The position numbers were made by a program, and so were the translations under genes. From positions 35,612,106 through 35,676,105 of the forward strand of contig NC_092100.1 in the NCBI RefSeq assembly GCF_045679555.1: a stretch of DNA of 64,000 nt. Direction: 5' to 3'. The notes below the pieces were generated by a model, which saw nothing but the letters and a program-made list of their open reading frames with translations, searched no databases and was not told where the DNA came from. The DNA is from Salvelinus alpinus. Lineage: Eukaryota; Chordata; Actinopteri; Salmoniformes; Salmonidae. This document shows positions 52,515 through 62,903 of the stretch, piece after piece; the first letter of the stretch is position 1, and every line of letters begins with the position of its first letter.

Positions 52515-53698
52515 CCGAGCTCTCACATTTGCTATAATGGAACACGCTTTCGTACACGTCAATCCAGAGCATACCAAACATGCTCAATGGGTGACATGTC
52601 TGGTGAGTATGCAGCCCATGGACAAACTGGGACATTTCAGCTTCCAGGAATTGTGTACAGATCCTTGCGACATGGGTCTGTGCATTATCCTGCTGAAACA
52701 TGAGGTGATGGAGGCGGATGAATGGCACGACAATGGGCCTCAGTATCTATTCACGGTATCTCTGTGAATTCAAATTGCCATCGATAAAATGCAATTGTGT
52801 TCGTTATCCGTAGCTTATGCCTGTCCATACCATAACCCCACCACAATCATGAGGCACTCTCTTCACAACGTTGACATCTGCAAACAGCTCGCCCACACGA
52901 TGTGCAGGCACCATGCCAATTCCTGCAGGCACCATGCCAATTACACACTCCCTCAAAACTTGAGACATTGAGTGGCGAAGTGGTCTAAAGTACTGCATCG
53001 CAGTGCCTGAGGTGTCACTACAGACCCGGGTTCGATCCCAGGCTGTGTCACAACCAGTTGTGACCGGGAGTCCCATAGCGCCATGCACAATTGTGTCGGG
53101 TTAAGGGAGGATTTGGCCAGGGGGGCTTTACTTGGCTCATCGCGCTCTAGCGAGTCCTTCTGGCGGCCCGGGCTCCTGCAGGCTGACTTCAGTCATCAGT
53201 TGAACGGTGTTTCCTCCAGCACATTGGTGCAGCTGTCTTCCGGGTTAAGTGGGCGGATGTAAAGAAGCGCGGTTTGGCGGGTCATGTTTCGGAGGATGCA
53301 TGACTCAACCTTCGCCTCTCCCGAGCCCTTTGGGATAGTTGCAGCAATGACACAAGATTGTAATTGGGAAGAAAAAGGAGGTAAAAAAAAAAACTTGTGG
53401 CATTGTGTTGTGTGACAAAACTGCACATTTTACATTGGTCTTTTATTTTCCCCAGCACAAGGTGCAACTGTGTAATGATCATGCTGTTTAATCAGCTTCT
53501 TGATATGACACACCTGTCTGGTGGATGGATTATCTTGGCAAAGGTGTAATGCTCACTAAAAGGGGTTTAAACACATTTGTGCACGGAATGTTAGACAAAT
53601 AAGCTTTTTGTGCGTGTGGATTATTTCTGGAATCTTTTATTTCAGCTCATGAAAAATGGGATCGACACTTTACATGTTGCGTTTATACTTTTGTTCAG
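52515..53698 (-). mobile_element. Tc1-like element (CACTGAACAAAAATATGAAT family), split by a SINE
   Basis: Reverse copy of the family at 25711-26790. Minus-strand remnants: HLMFQQDNAQTHVARICTQF (52728-52480), DCGGVMVWTGISYG (near 52830) and the terminal acatgttgcgtttatacttt, ttgttcag before ta at 53699. Left end lost. Interrupted at 52971-53393. Confidence 0.8.
52971..53393 (+). mobile_element. SmaI-type tRNA-derived SINE
   Basis: gagtggcgaagtggtctaaa, gcatcgcagtgcctgaggtg, gggttcgatcccaggctgtg (A/B-box head), tcatcgcgctctagcg, gtgtttcctccagcacattg, ttcgcctctcccgagccctt and the 3' end gaaaaaggaggtaaaa plus A-run. The Tc1 sequence resumes at cttgtggcattg after a repeat of acttg. Confidence 0.85.
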
Positions 53699-53979
53699 TA
53701 TAGTAAAGGAGAAAACCGACATATTTGCACCCTGAATGGAGGATGTTTTATGTACGAGCTGGTCGCGGGGGACGCGAGTGTGTAACCTACTGGGCAGGCT
53801 GAGTTGGGACGTCAGAGGTCAAACAACATCAGGAATAATAGAGCCTTTTGGTTGTATCTTGGGGCTGGTTGTTGTCTGAGTAAGCTAGTCTACAGTTGGT
53901 CGTGAATCAGCTGCCTGAAGTGTATCTCATCATTAGCCTACTCCCAGTATGGAAGTTACATATTTCATGTTTTACCTCA
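53699..53979. promoter_or_regulatory. Possible promoter and 5' UTR of the candidate downstream gene
   Basis: Repeat-free, with a CG-containing stretch (tggtcgcgggggacgcgagt at 53760-53780). Suggestive only. Confidence 0.2.
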
Positions 53980-54036
53980 ATGGCGGATGAGCTGCAGAAG
54001 CTGGTCAAACCCTCCTCAGATGCATCCTTAATTAAG
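53980..54036 (+). CDS. Candidate first coding exon of a downstream gene
   Basis: ATG in the context cctcaATGG opens 19 codons (MADELQKLVKPSSDASLIK) ending AAG|GTATTA. The surrounding sequence (53700-54250) is free of the transposons that fill most of the region, as promoters often are. No further exon was found before the window ends, and the product is not recognised. Confidence 0.3.
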
Positions 54037-54837
54037 GTATTATTTCTAAGCTAGTTAGACTGAAAGGCTATTTATAGGCCAACAACTACTGTATGTGTGG
54101 AGTCATTATGGAATTCTGCTGTAGAGACACTGGGTGGCCACTGGGCTGTGCTAGCGTACAGGCAATATGTGGAGGATGAATAAGACCTAAATATCTATGA
54201 GCCACACGCACACAGGAACACACGTTCAGGGCTCTCTTTGGCTCAGGACTGTGTGTTTGTCACAGCAGTGATGTTGAGCTAAAGCAGGGTTCTCTCCCTA
54301 ACTGTGTTTTTAATGTTGGCTGCTCTTTTAGCCCTGCACCCACATCATGGCCCACATAACCCACTCTGCATCCAAAAAAATGCTTAAACAGGGACATGAC
54401 TGAGAGACACTGAAACCCAAGGGAGAAAGAGGGGAGGAGGGGTGGAAAGGGAAGGGAGAGATAGAGAAAGAAAGAGGGAGAGGGGATTAAATACTGAATC
54501 CATTGATGTAGCATTAAAGGTCCAATGCAGCCATTTTTATCTCAATATCAAATCATTTCTGGGTAACAATTAAGTACCTCACTGTGATTGATTTAAAATA
54601 AAATTGTCAAAATAGCTTCTTAGCAAAGGGAAATTTCTCAAGCAAGAATTTTGCTAGCACTGTCTGGGAGTGGTCTGAGTGGGTAGGGGAAAACTAAAAA
54701 ATAGTTGTTATTGGCAGAGAAGTTTGGAACTCTCTTTCTTATCGGTCTATTAAACCTCCATCCCAACCAGGTCATACACTAAAAGGGCATTATTGTCATT
54801 TTCACAATTTCACAGTATTATTCCAACCTCATATTGT
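54037..54837. other. No recognised feature
   Basis: A purine-rich tract at 54418-54486, otherwise unique-looking; could be first-intron sequence of the candidate gene. Confidence 0.4.
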
Positions 54838-55010
54838 GACCTGGCCAGGTTATTAGGAACACTCCCCTAGTATGGATTGGACCCCCCTTTGCATCCAGAA
54901 CAGCCTGAATTATTCAGGGAATGGATTCTACAGGGTGTCGGAAACTTTCGTTGCTCAATTGGTATCAAGGGACATAAACGTGTGCCAGGAAAACATTCCC
55001 CATGCCACGG

Positions 55011-55946
55011 CCCTCCCTTGGGTTGTGCTGTGGGGGAGATCTTTGTGGGCTATACTCGGGCTCAGGATGGTAAGTTGGTGGTTGAAGGTATCCCTCTAGT
55101 GGTGTGGAGGCTGTGCATTGGCAAAGTGGGTGGGGTTATATCCTGCCTGTTTTGCCCTGTCCGGGGGTATCGTCGGATGGGGTCACAGTGTCCCCTGACC
55201 CCTCCTGTCTCAGCCTCCAGTATTTATGCTGCATTAATTTATGTGTCGGGGGGCTAGGGTCAGTCTGTTATATCTGGAGTATTTCTCCTGTCTTATCCGG
55301 TGTCCTGTGTGAATTTAAGTACGCTCTCTCTAATTCTCTCTTTCTCTCTCTCTCTTTCTTTCTCTCTCTCGGAGGACCTGAGCCCTAGGACCATGCTTCA
55401 GGACTACCTGGCCTGATGACTCCTTGCTGTCCCCAGTCCACCTGGCCGTGCTGCTGCTCCAGTTTCAACTGTTCTGCCTGCGGCTATGGAACCCTGACCT
55501 GTTCACCGGACGTGCTACCTGTCCCAGACCTGCTGTTTTCAACTCTCTAGAGACAGCAGGAGCGGTAGAGACACTCTGAATGATCAGCTATGAAAAGCCA
55601 ACTGACATTTACTCCTGAGTTGCTGACCTGTTGCACCCTCGACAACCACTATGATTATTATTATTTGACCATGCTGGTCATCTATGAACATTTGAACATC
55701 TTGGCCATGTTCTGTTATAATCTCCACCCGGCACAGCCAGAAGAGGACTGGCCACCCCTCATAGCCTGGTTCCTCTCTAGGTTTCTTCCTAGGTTCTGGC
55801 CTTTCTAGGGAGTTTTTCCAAGCCACCGTGCTTCTAAACCTGCATTGCTTGCTGTTTGGGGTTTTAGGCTGGGTATCTGTACAGCACTTTGTGACATCAG
55901 CTGATGTATGAAGGGCTTTATAAATACATTTGATTGATTGATTGAT
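55011..55946 (+). mobile_element. LINE 3' end (L2-like) with TTGA-repeat tail
   Basis: About 935 bp, non-coding: ttgggttgtgctgtggggga, tatgctgcattaatttatg, ctgtttggggttttaggctg, tacagcactttgtgacatca and the tail ttgattgattgattgata. 5' truncated, as usual for LINEs. Inserted between ccatgccac and accaccgccacc of the Tc1 relic. Confidence 0.75.
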
Positions 55947-56338
55947 ACACCACCGCCACCAGCCTGTACCAGGCAGGATGGGTCCATGGACAAATTCTGC
56001 TTACTCCAAATCCTGACACTGCCATCAGCATGGCAGAACATAAACCGGGATTTGTCGGACCAGGCAATGTTTTTTCACTCCTCAATTGTCCAGAATTATT
56101 GATCATGTGCCCACTGGAGCCTCTACTTGTTTTTACCTGATGTGTGGTCATCTGCTGCAATAGCTGTTCCATAACAAGGATCGACGAGTTGTGCGTTCCA
56201 AAATGCCGTTCTGCACACCACTGTTGTACTGCGCCGCTACTTGTCTGTTTGTGGCCCACCTGTTGGCTTGCACAATACTTGTCATTCTTCTTTGACCTCT
56301 CTCATCAACATGCTGTTTTCGCCCCCACAGGACTACAT

Positions 56339-57542
56339 CTGACTGGACGTTTTTTGTTTGTGGCACCATTATTGGTAAACGAGCTTCAATGCCATACAAC
56401 ACTCCTTCCGTGGCCTCCAACTGCTCTTAAACGCTAGTAAAACCAAATGCATGCTTTTCAACCGGTCGCTGCCTGCACCCGCACGCCCGACTAGCATCAC
56501 CACCCTGGACGGTTCCGACCTAGAATATGTGGACATCTATAAGTACCTAGGTGTCTGGCTAGACTGCAAACTCTCCTTCCAGACTCATATCAAACATCTC
56601 CAATCCAAAATCAAATCTAGAGTCGGCTTTCTATTTCGCAACAAAGCCTCCTTCACTCACGCCGCGAAACTTACCCTAGTAAAACTGACTATCCTACCGA
56701 TCCTCGACTTCGGCGATGTCATCTACAAAATTGCTTCCAATACTCTACTCAGCAAACTGGATGCAGTTTATCACAGTGCCGTCCGTTTTGTCACCAAAGC
56801 CCCATATACTACCCACCACTGCGACCTGTATGCCCTAGTCGGCTGGCCCTCGCTACATGTTCGTCGTCAGACCCACTGGCTCCAGGTCATCTACAAGGCT
56901 ATGCTAGGTAAAGTGCCGCCTTATCTCAGTTCACTGGTCACGATGGCTACACCCACCCGTAGCACGCGCTCCAGCAGGTGTATCTCACTGATCATCCCTA
57001 AAGCCAAAACCTAATTTGGCCGCCTTTCCTTCCAGTTCTCTGCTGCCTGCGACTGGAACGAATTGCAAAAATCTCTGAAGTTGGAGACTTTTATCTCCCT
57101 CAACAACTTTAAACATCTGCTATCTGAGCAGCTAACCGATCGCTGCAGCTGTACATAGTCCATCGGTATATAGCCCACCCAATTTACCTACCTCACCCCC
57201 ATACTGCTTTTATTTATTTACTTTTCTGCTCTTTTGCACACCAGTATCTCTACTTGCACATGATCATCTGATGATTTATCACTCCAGTGTTAATCTGCTA
57301 AATTGTAATTATTCGATCTATTGCCTACCTCCTCATGCCTTTTGCACACATTGTATATAGATTATCTTTTTTTCTACCATGTTATTGACTTGTTTATTGT
57401 TTACTCCATGTGTAACTCTGTGTTGTTGTCTGTTCACACTGCTATGCTTTATCTTGGCCAGGTCGCAGTTGCAAATGAGAACTTGTTCTCAACTAGCCTA
57501 CCTGGTTAAATAAAGGTGAAAAAAAAAAAAAAAAAAAAAAAA
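56339..57542 (+). mobile_element. RSg-1-like LINE, 5' truncated, with poly(A)
   Basis: Open RT C-terminus at 56451-57014: LEYVDIYKYLGVWLDCKLSF, FRNKASFTHAAKLTLVKLTI, VGWPSLHVRRQTHWLQVIYK and GKVPPYLSSLV. It runs on after one stop (FGRLSFQFSAACDWN). The 3' UTR ends aactagcctacctggttaaa, taaaggtg and about 25 A. This tail is the HpaI-SINE tail, the known partnership of RSg-1 and HpaI in salmonids. Confidence 0.85.
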
Positions 57543-57675
57543 CCTAGACACTGTCATGCATGAAAAGCCCAGAAGGGCAGCCATATCTGAGATACTGGAT
57601 CCGGCTCGCCTGGCACCGACGATCATACCATACTCAGTGGCTTAGGTCACTTTTTTTGCCCATTACTATTATATA

Positions 57676-59198
57676 CAGTTGAAGTTGGAAGTTTACATAC
57701 ACTTAGGTTGGAGTCATTAAAACTCGTTTTTCAACCACTCCACAAATTCCTTGTTAACAAACTATAGTTTTGGCAAGTGGGTTAGGACATCTACTTTGTG
57801 CATGACACAAGTAATTTTTACAACAATTGTTTACAGACATATAATTTCACTCATAACTCACTGTATCACAATTCCAGTGGGTCAGAAGTTTACATACACT
57901 TAGTTGACTGTGCCTTTAAAAAGCTTGGAAAATTATAGAAAATGATGTCTTGGCTTTAGAAGATTCTGATAGACTAATTGACATCATTTGAGTCAATTGG
58001 AGGGGTACCTGTGGATGTATTTCAAGACTTACCTTCAAACTCAGTGCCTCTTTGCTTGATATCATGGGAAAATCAAAAGAAATCAGCCAAGACCTTAGAA
58101 AACAAATTGTACACCTCCACAAGTCTGGTTCATCCTTGGGAGCAATTTCCAAATGCCTGAAGGTACCGCATTCATCTGTACAAACAATAGTACGCAAGTA
58201 TAAACACCATGGGACCACACAACCGTCATACCGCTCAGGAAGGAGACACGTTCCTAGAGATGAACGTATTTTGGTGCGAAGAATGCAGATCAATCTCAGA
58301 ACAACAGCAAAGGACCTTGTGAAGATTCTGGAGGAAACATGTACAAAAGTATTTATATCCACAGTAAAACGAGTCCTATATCGACATAACCTGAAAGGCA
58401 GCTCAGCAAGGAAGAAGCCACTGCTCCAAAACCGCCATAAAAAAGCCAGACTACGGTTTGCAACTGCACATGGGGACAAAGATCGTACTTTTTGGAGAAA
58501 TGTCCTCTGGGGGTGACAGCATCATGTTGTGGGGGTGCTTTGCTGCAGGAGGGACTGGTGCACTTCACAAAATAGATGGCATCATGACGTAGGAAAATGA
58601 TGTGGATATTTGGAAGCAACATCTCAAGACATCAGTCAGGAAGTTAAAGCGTGGTCTCAAATGGGTCTTCCAAATGGACAATGACCGCAAGCATACTTCC
58701 AAAGTTGTGGCAAAATGGCTTAAGGACAACAAAGTCAAGGTATTGGAGTGGCCATCACAAAGCCCTGAACTCAATCCTATAGAAAATTGGTGGGCAGAAA
58801 TGAAAAAGCATGTGCGAGCAAGGAGGCCTACAAAATGACTCAGGTACACCAGCTCTGTCAGGAGGAATGGGCCAAAATTCACCCAACTTATTGTGGGAAG
58901 CTTGTGGAAGGCTACCCAAAACGTTTGACCCAAGTTAAACAACTTAAAGGCAATGCTACCAAATACTAATTGAGTGTATGTAGACTTCTGACCCACTGGG
59001 AATATGAAGAAAGAAATAAAAGCTGAAATAAATCATTCTCTCTACTATTATTCTGACATTTTCACATTCTTAAAATAAAGTGGTGATCCTAACTGACCAA
59101 AGACAGGGAAATTTTACTCAGATTAAATGTCAGGAAATGTGAAAAACTGAGTTTAAAGGTAATTGGCTAAGGTGTATGTAAACTTCTGACTTCAACTG
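57676..59198 (+). mobile_element. Sleeping Beauty-group Tc1-like element with internal deletion
   Basis: 1523 bp between TA. Ends cagttgaagttggaagttta and cttctgacttcaactg. The transposase starts at 58064 (MGKSKEISQDLRKQIVHLHK) and is open to 58516. There a deletion of about 120 bp (cctctgggggtgacagc) removes the first catalytic Asp block. It later has a stop (catgacgtaggaa), then FQMDNDRKHTSKVVAKWLKD and NPIENWWAEMKKH. Inactive; closer to the family consensus than 39153-41075. Confidence 0.92.
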
Positions 59199-59204
59199 TA
59201 TATA

Positions 59205-59485
59205 TATTTTGTGTATTTTACCCCCTTTTTTCTCCCAATTTCATTTACGATCTTGTCTCATCGCTGCAACTCCCCAACAGGCTTGGGAGAGGCGAAGGTG
59301 AAGTCATGCGTCCTCCGAAACATGAGCTGCCTAATCGTGCTCCTTAACACACGCCAGCCTAACCTGGAAGCCTGCTGCACCAATGTTTCAGAAGAAACAC
59401 CGTTCAACTGGCGACCGAGGTCAACCCGGGTCTATAAAAATGCCTCTAGTACTGCGATGCATTGCCTTAGATGGCTGCGCCCGTC
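59205..59485 (-). mobile_element. SmaI-type SINE, minus strand
   Basis: Starts tattttacccccttttttct (reverse of the 3' end gaaaaaaggggg) and includes gcttgggagaggcgaaggtg, tcctccgaaacatga, agaagaaacaccgttcaact and ctagtactgcgatgcattgc. Diverged partner of the copy at 52971-53393. Confidence 0.8.
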
Positions 59486-59627
59486 GGGAGACCCGTTTTG
59501 CCCATTCTAACGTTCAATCGAACAGTAACTGAATGTCTCGAGACCTGTCTGTCTGCTTTATATAGCAAGCCACGGCCACAATCCATTTTTGTGAACAGTG
59601 TGATGTACCTAATAAACTAGCCAGTGA

Positions 59628-59889
59628 GTTGATATATGGAACACAGACAGTCATGTTTTTTACTGCACTGGGCCTTTAAAGAATTTAAAGCCAGCAGAAA
59701 ATAGACAGAATAGACATTTTCTCTGTTATGTTCTTCATGCTAGTGCTGACATGCACAACACACACACACACAGAGACAGACAGAGGCCATGTCCGAACTG
59801 CATACTGTGTACTAATTGTGCTATATACTATTTAGCATGTACTGTTTAGTAAAAACGTATGCAGTATGCCACGTCGGCGGTAACATATT
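59628..59889. other. No recognised feature
   Basis: Short unique-looking stretch with CA repeats (59757-59771). Confidence 0.45.
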
Positions 59890-61990
59890 ACTTTTGGTGC
59901 ATTTTAGACAATGGGAACTCAGAGCACAGACTGGGTAAAATGGAGGCCTCCTCGAGCAAGCCCATCAGTTGTAGGAACGTTCGTATTTTCACCAATGCGT
60001 TCAACTGAAATTGTTGCAGGAGAAGAAGAATGCTGTCCATGCCCTGAGGGGTTATACAGGACCTCATGGTGTGGGAGTTCAGAGTCATGACAATTACGGT
60101 GACCTTTGGCGTGATGTGAAGTTGCTGTTTTTGTTGTTCAAGGTAAGATCCAGTGCGGTGACGTGGGTCAGTGTCAGTATTGTGCTCTCGACCGCACACT
60201 AGCGAGAGGGGGCGCAGATGTGCCAGTCACTGAGGTAAGGAAGGATCTTGATCCCCTCTAGCTGGAGGAAGCTCAGGGCTGCACTCAAGCATCTTGGAGC
60301 CAGGGAGCCAGGGAGAGGCCCAAGGGTAATAACGAGAACTGGTATGGCTGGGCTTGGAAGGCGAATCACAGGAAACGTCTGTGTTCAGGTAACACAGGAA
60401 TGTGAAAGTAAGCATTCTTTAAGTCCAGGGACGTGAACCATTCCCCTGTGGCTACGGTCAACCATCCGCAACATGTGGAAGGGGAGAACTTTTAGGAAAA
60501 CATTGAACCATTTTAAATCCAGAACTGGACGGAAGCCTCTGTCTTTCTTGGAACCAGGAAATAGGTTAAGTAAAATCTGTTATGATGCTTTTAATGTTGT
60601 GACCGCACTCTTCTTCAGGAGAGATGTAATATTCTGGTTGAGGGTGCAAGCTTTCAGGAGGTCTGTGGTCATTCTGACCCCTGAGAATGGTGGGGGTCAG
60701 TGTCGGAACAGCAGCTTTACTACACATGGGTCAGCTTTACTACTCATTACTACACATGGGTCTGAGGAGTGAGATGCCCAGTAGGTCAGCTGCTGCTGTT
60801 TGGTAAACTGGCCGACCCCCGCCATAGCTTCTACCCCTACCAGTGTCTGTGGCTGCATCACCATCTGGGTCTGGCAAGCACCTGCATTAGGCTGGTGATA
60901 GGGCCAGGTGTGTGTGTAGTGAGAGCGGCAAGGTTCACGCACATCAGGCCTCCCTCTGCCACAACTCTGTGATGCCTTGTTTCTGGCCTGACTCGGCTGT
61001 TTTCTACGTTTGATGGCCCGCTCGGTCAAGGGGCGGAAGAGCTGTCCAGGGACCACTGGGAGCTTTCTCAGCGTCCGTCTGGAGTGGTCGGACATGGTGG
61101 CTTGAGCGAATCAGGCCTGCCGACGAGTCACAAACGCGTCATTCAGGTTGCAGAGGTTCAGGTCTGTGTGCACTGGCTGGAGCATCTTTTTCTTTTCTAA
61201 CATGAGCACTGAGAGAGAATTCCCAATACGGGCCATGCAGGCTGCTGTGTTGTAGACCCATGACAGTAGTTAATCAGTGGACCTGCACTGAGGTCTGGGG
61301 CAGCGGGCGTCATACTTCAGGACTTCATCTAGGGAGATCATCAGCTCTGCTATGCATTCATCCACCTTAGGCATATAGTAGAGCCCATGTTGTTTTGCGT
61401 CGCGCATGGCAGATGGAGTCTAACTATCCTTGCCGTGGTGGGCAAGAACACGCCGGTCTGCCAAGCATCTCTGAAACCCTGTAAGAAAAGCTGGTGAAGG
61501 TGGCACACCTTCAGGGGCTGTGGCTTGAGGATCATTTAGCTCTAGCCTAGCTAAGGCCGCACGCAGGACAGCATGTAGTGAGGCAGAGCTTTCTTCTGAC
61601 TGTGATCAGAGCCTTGGAATGACTCCTCTGACCATCCTTAGCGTTGATGTTGAATGGGTCCACTATACCAGTTGGCAGTTCCCTAGCCATGTTGTCTGAG
61701 TCCTCATCCTGTTCAATAAAGGCCGCCATCGGTTTCATGAGTTTTCCCTATTTTGGTGGCCCTGGAAAGGGTCCTGGCGAACAATGCCGGACGCTGGTAA
61801 ATTATCTGTGAAAACCAGGCCCTCAACTCTGGCTAGCCATGCTTCACTCCTCCACGGGCAGGATGGCACAAATAATGCAGGGGTAAAAGAGGGCCTTTCA
61901 CAGGTGAACAATGCCTAGGAAGGTCGGGCACAGGTCATGACCATCTTCCACTTGTAGTTCAGCTCCACAAGAGGAGCAGCCATGCACAGC
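59890..61990 (-). mobile_element. DIRS-like (tyrosine-recombinase type) retroelement remnant
   Basis: Minus strand. gag-like segments lie at 61738-60697 (MAAFIEQDEDSDNMARELPT; KRRKQPSQARNKASQSCGRG). RT blocks follow at about 60560-60250: PVLDLK-F--FLKVLPFHML, NAYFHIPVLPEHRRFL-FAFQ and LPLGLSLAP, characteristic of DIRS1-group RT. Several stops. No recombinase domain or terminal repeats could be recognised, so it is partial. Confidence 0.65.
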
Positions 61991-62717
61991 ATCATGGTGA
62001 TGTTTTGTTCTCTCAGCTCAAAATAAAACAAATATGGAATAAAAAAATATACAGTGAGTGTGATAGAATTAAAAATGCATTAATAATGATAACAAAATAA
62101 TAATACAGAAACATAATATGTACCAGTATGCAATATGCTGTTCATTTATCTAAATGTTGATTATACGATCTGTGTGTTCTATTGATGTCTGATCTGAGTT
62201 TGATTGGTTATATGTAGGAATTCCTATAGGGGCACACTTGGCTTCCCAGCTCACCCATTACAAGTGATTGAAGCCGAAGCTACATCTCCGTGTGATTTAT
62301 TTATGTATTTATACCCTTTCGGGTATAAATACATACATCTATTTGTTATTTTCTAATGTATTTGTTAATGTCAGAATGTTACAGATGTAACTGTGTGTTA
62401 TTTAGTCAGCAGCAAAGATGTTTACAACAGAAAATTAGTTGTTTGTATGGTTAGACCACTTTGAAATTAGCCGTTTTGCTAGCGAGCTTTCTAGAAGGTT
62501 GCTCACTTGCATGAGGTGACTAGAAATATGGAGGTATAGATTAGCCAAATTGTTTTACCTGAGCATAACCCCAAAACTAGGGACTTATTAGCCAGCTCTA
62601 CTCTCTTGTTTATGATTGTGTTGTCATGGAGGACTGATTGGGCTCATTGATTCGAGTTGAAAAATAAATGCTGCGCTCATGGAATGACATGCTTTGAGCA
62701 CTACTGAAAAGTGCTAT
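61991..62717. other. No gene; small perfect hairpin
   Basis: AT-rich. Holds a perfect 15-bp stem (tatgtatttataccc / gggtataaatacata) with loop tttc at 62302-62335. Confidence 0.6.
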
Positions 62718-62723
62718 TTACAA

Positions 62724-62872
62724 TGCCTTCGGAAAGTATTCAGACACCTTGACTTTTTCCAAATTGTGTTACGTTACAGCCTTATTCTAAAATGTATTGC
62801 ATTTAAAAAAATCTACACACAATACCCCATAATGACAAAGCAAAAACAGGTCTTTAGAAATGTTTGTTAATT

Positions 62873-62903
<31 letters not shown>

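Larger units (their letters stand above)
54838..59627 (-). mobile_element. Tc1-like relic broken by at least four insertions
   Basis: Ends: gacctggccaggttattagg (left) and acctaataaactagccagtg (right), inverted copies of each other. Minus-strand transposase pieces: QRRMTSIVQANRWATNRQVA, LERTTRRSLLWN and SRFMFCHADGSVRIWSKQNL (56420-55960). Its segments are about 54838-55010, 55947-56338, 57543-57673 and 59486-59627. The gaps hold a LINE tail, an RSg-1-like LINE, a Sleeping Beauty-group Tc1 and a SINE. Confidence 0.8.

Noticed and set aside
56451..57014. 187-aa frame as a host gene
   Set aside because: It is the RT end of an RSg-1-like LINE followed by its 3' tail and poly(A).
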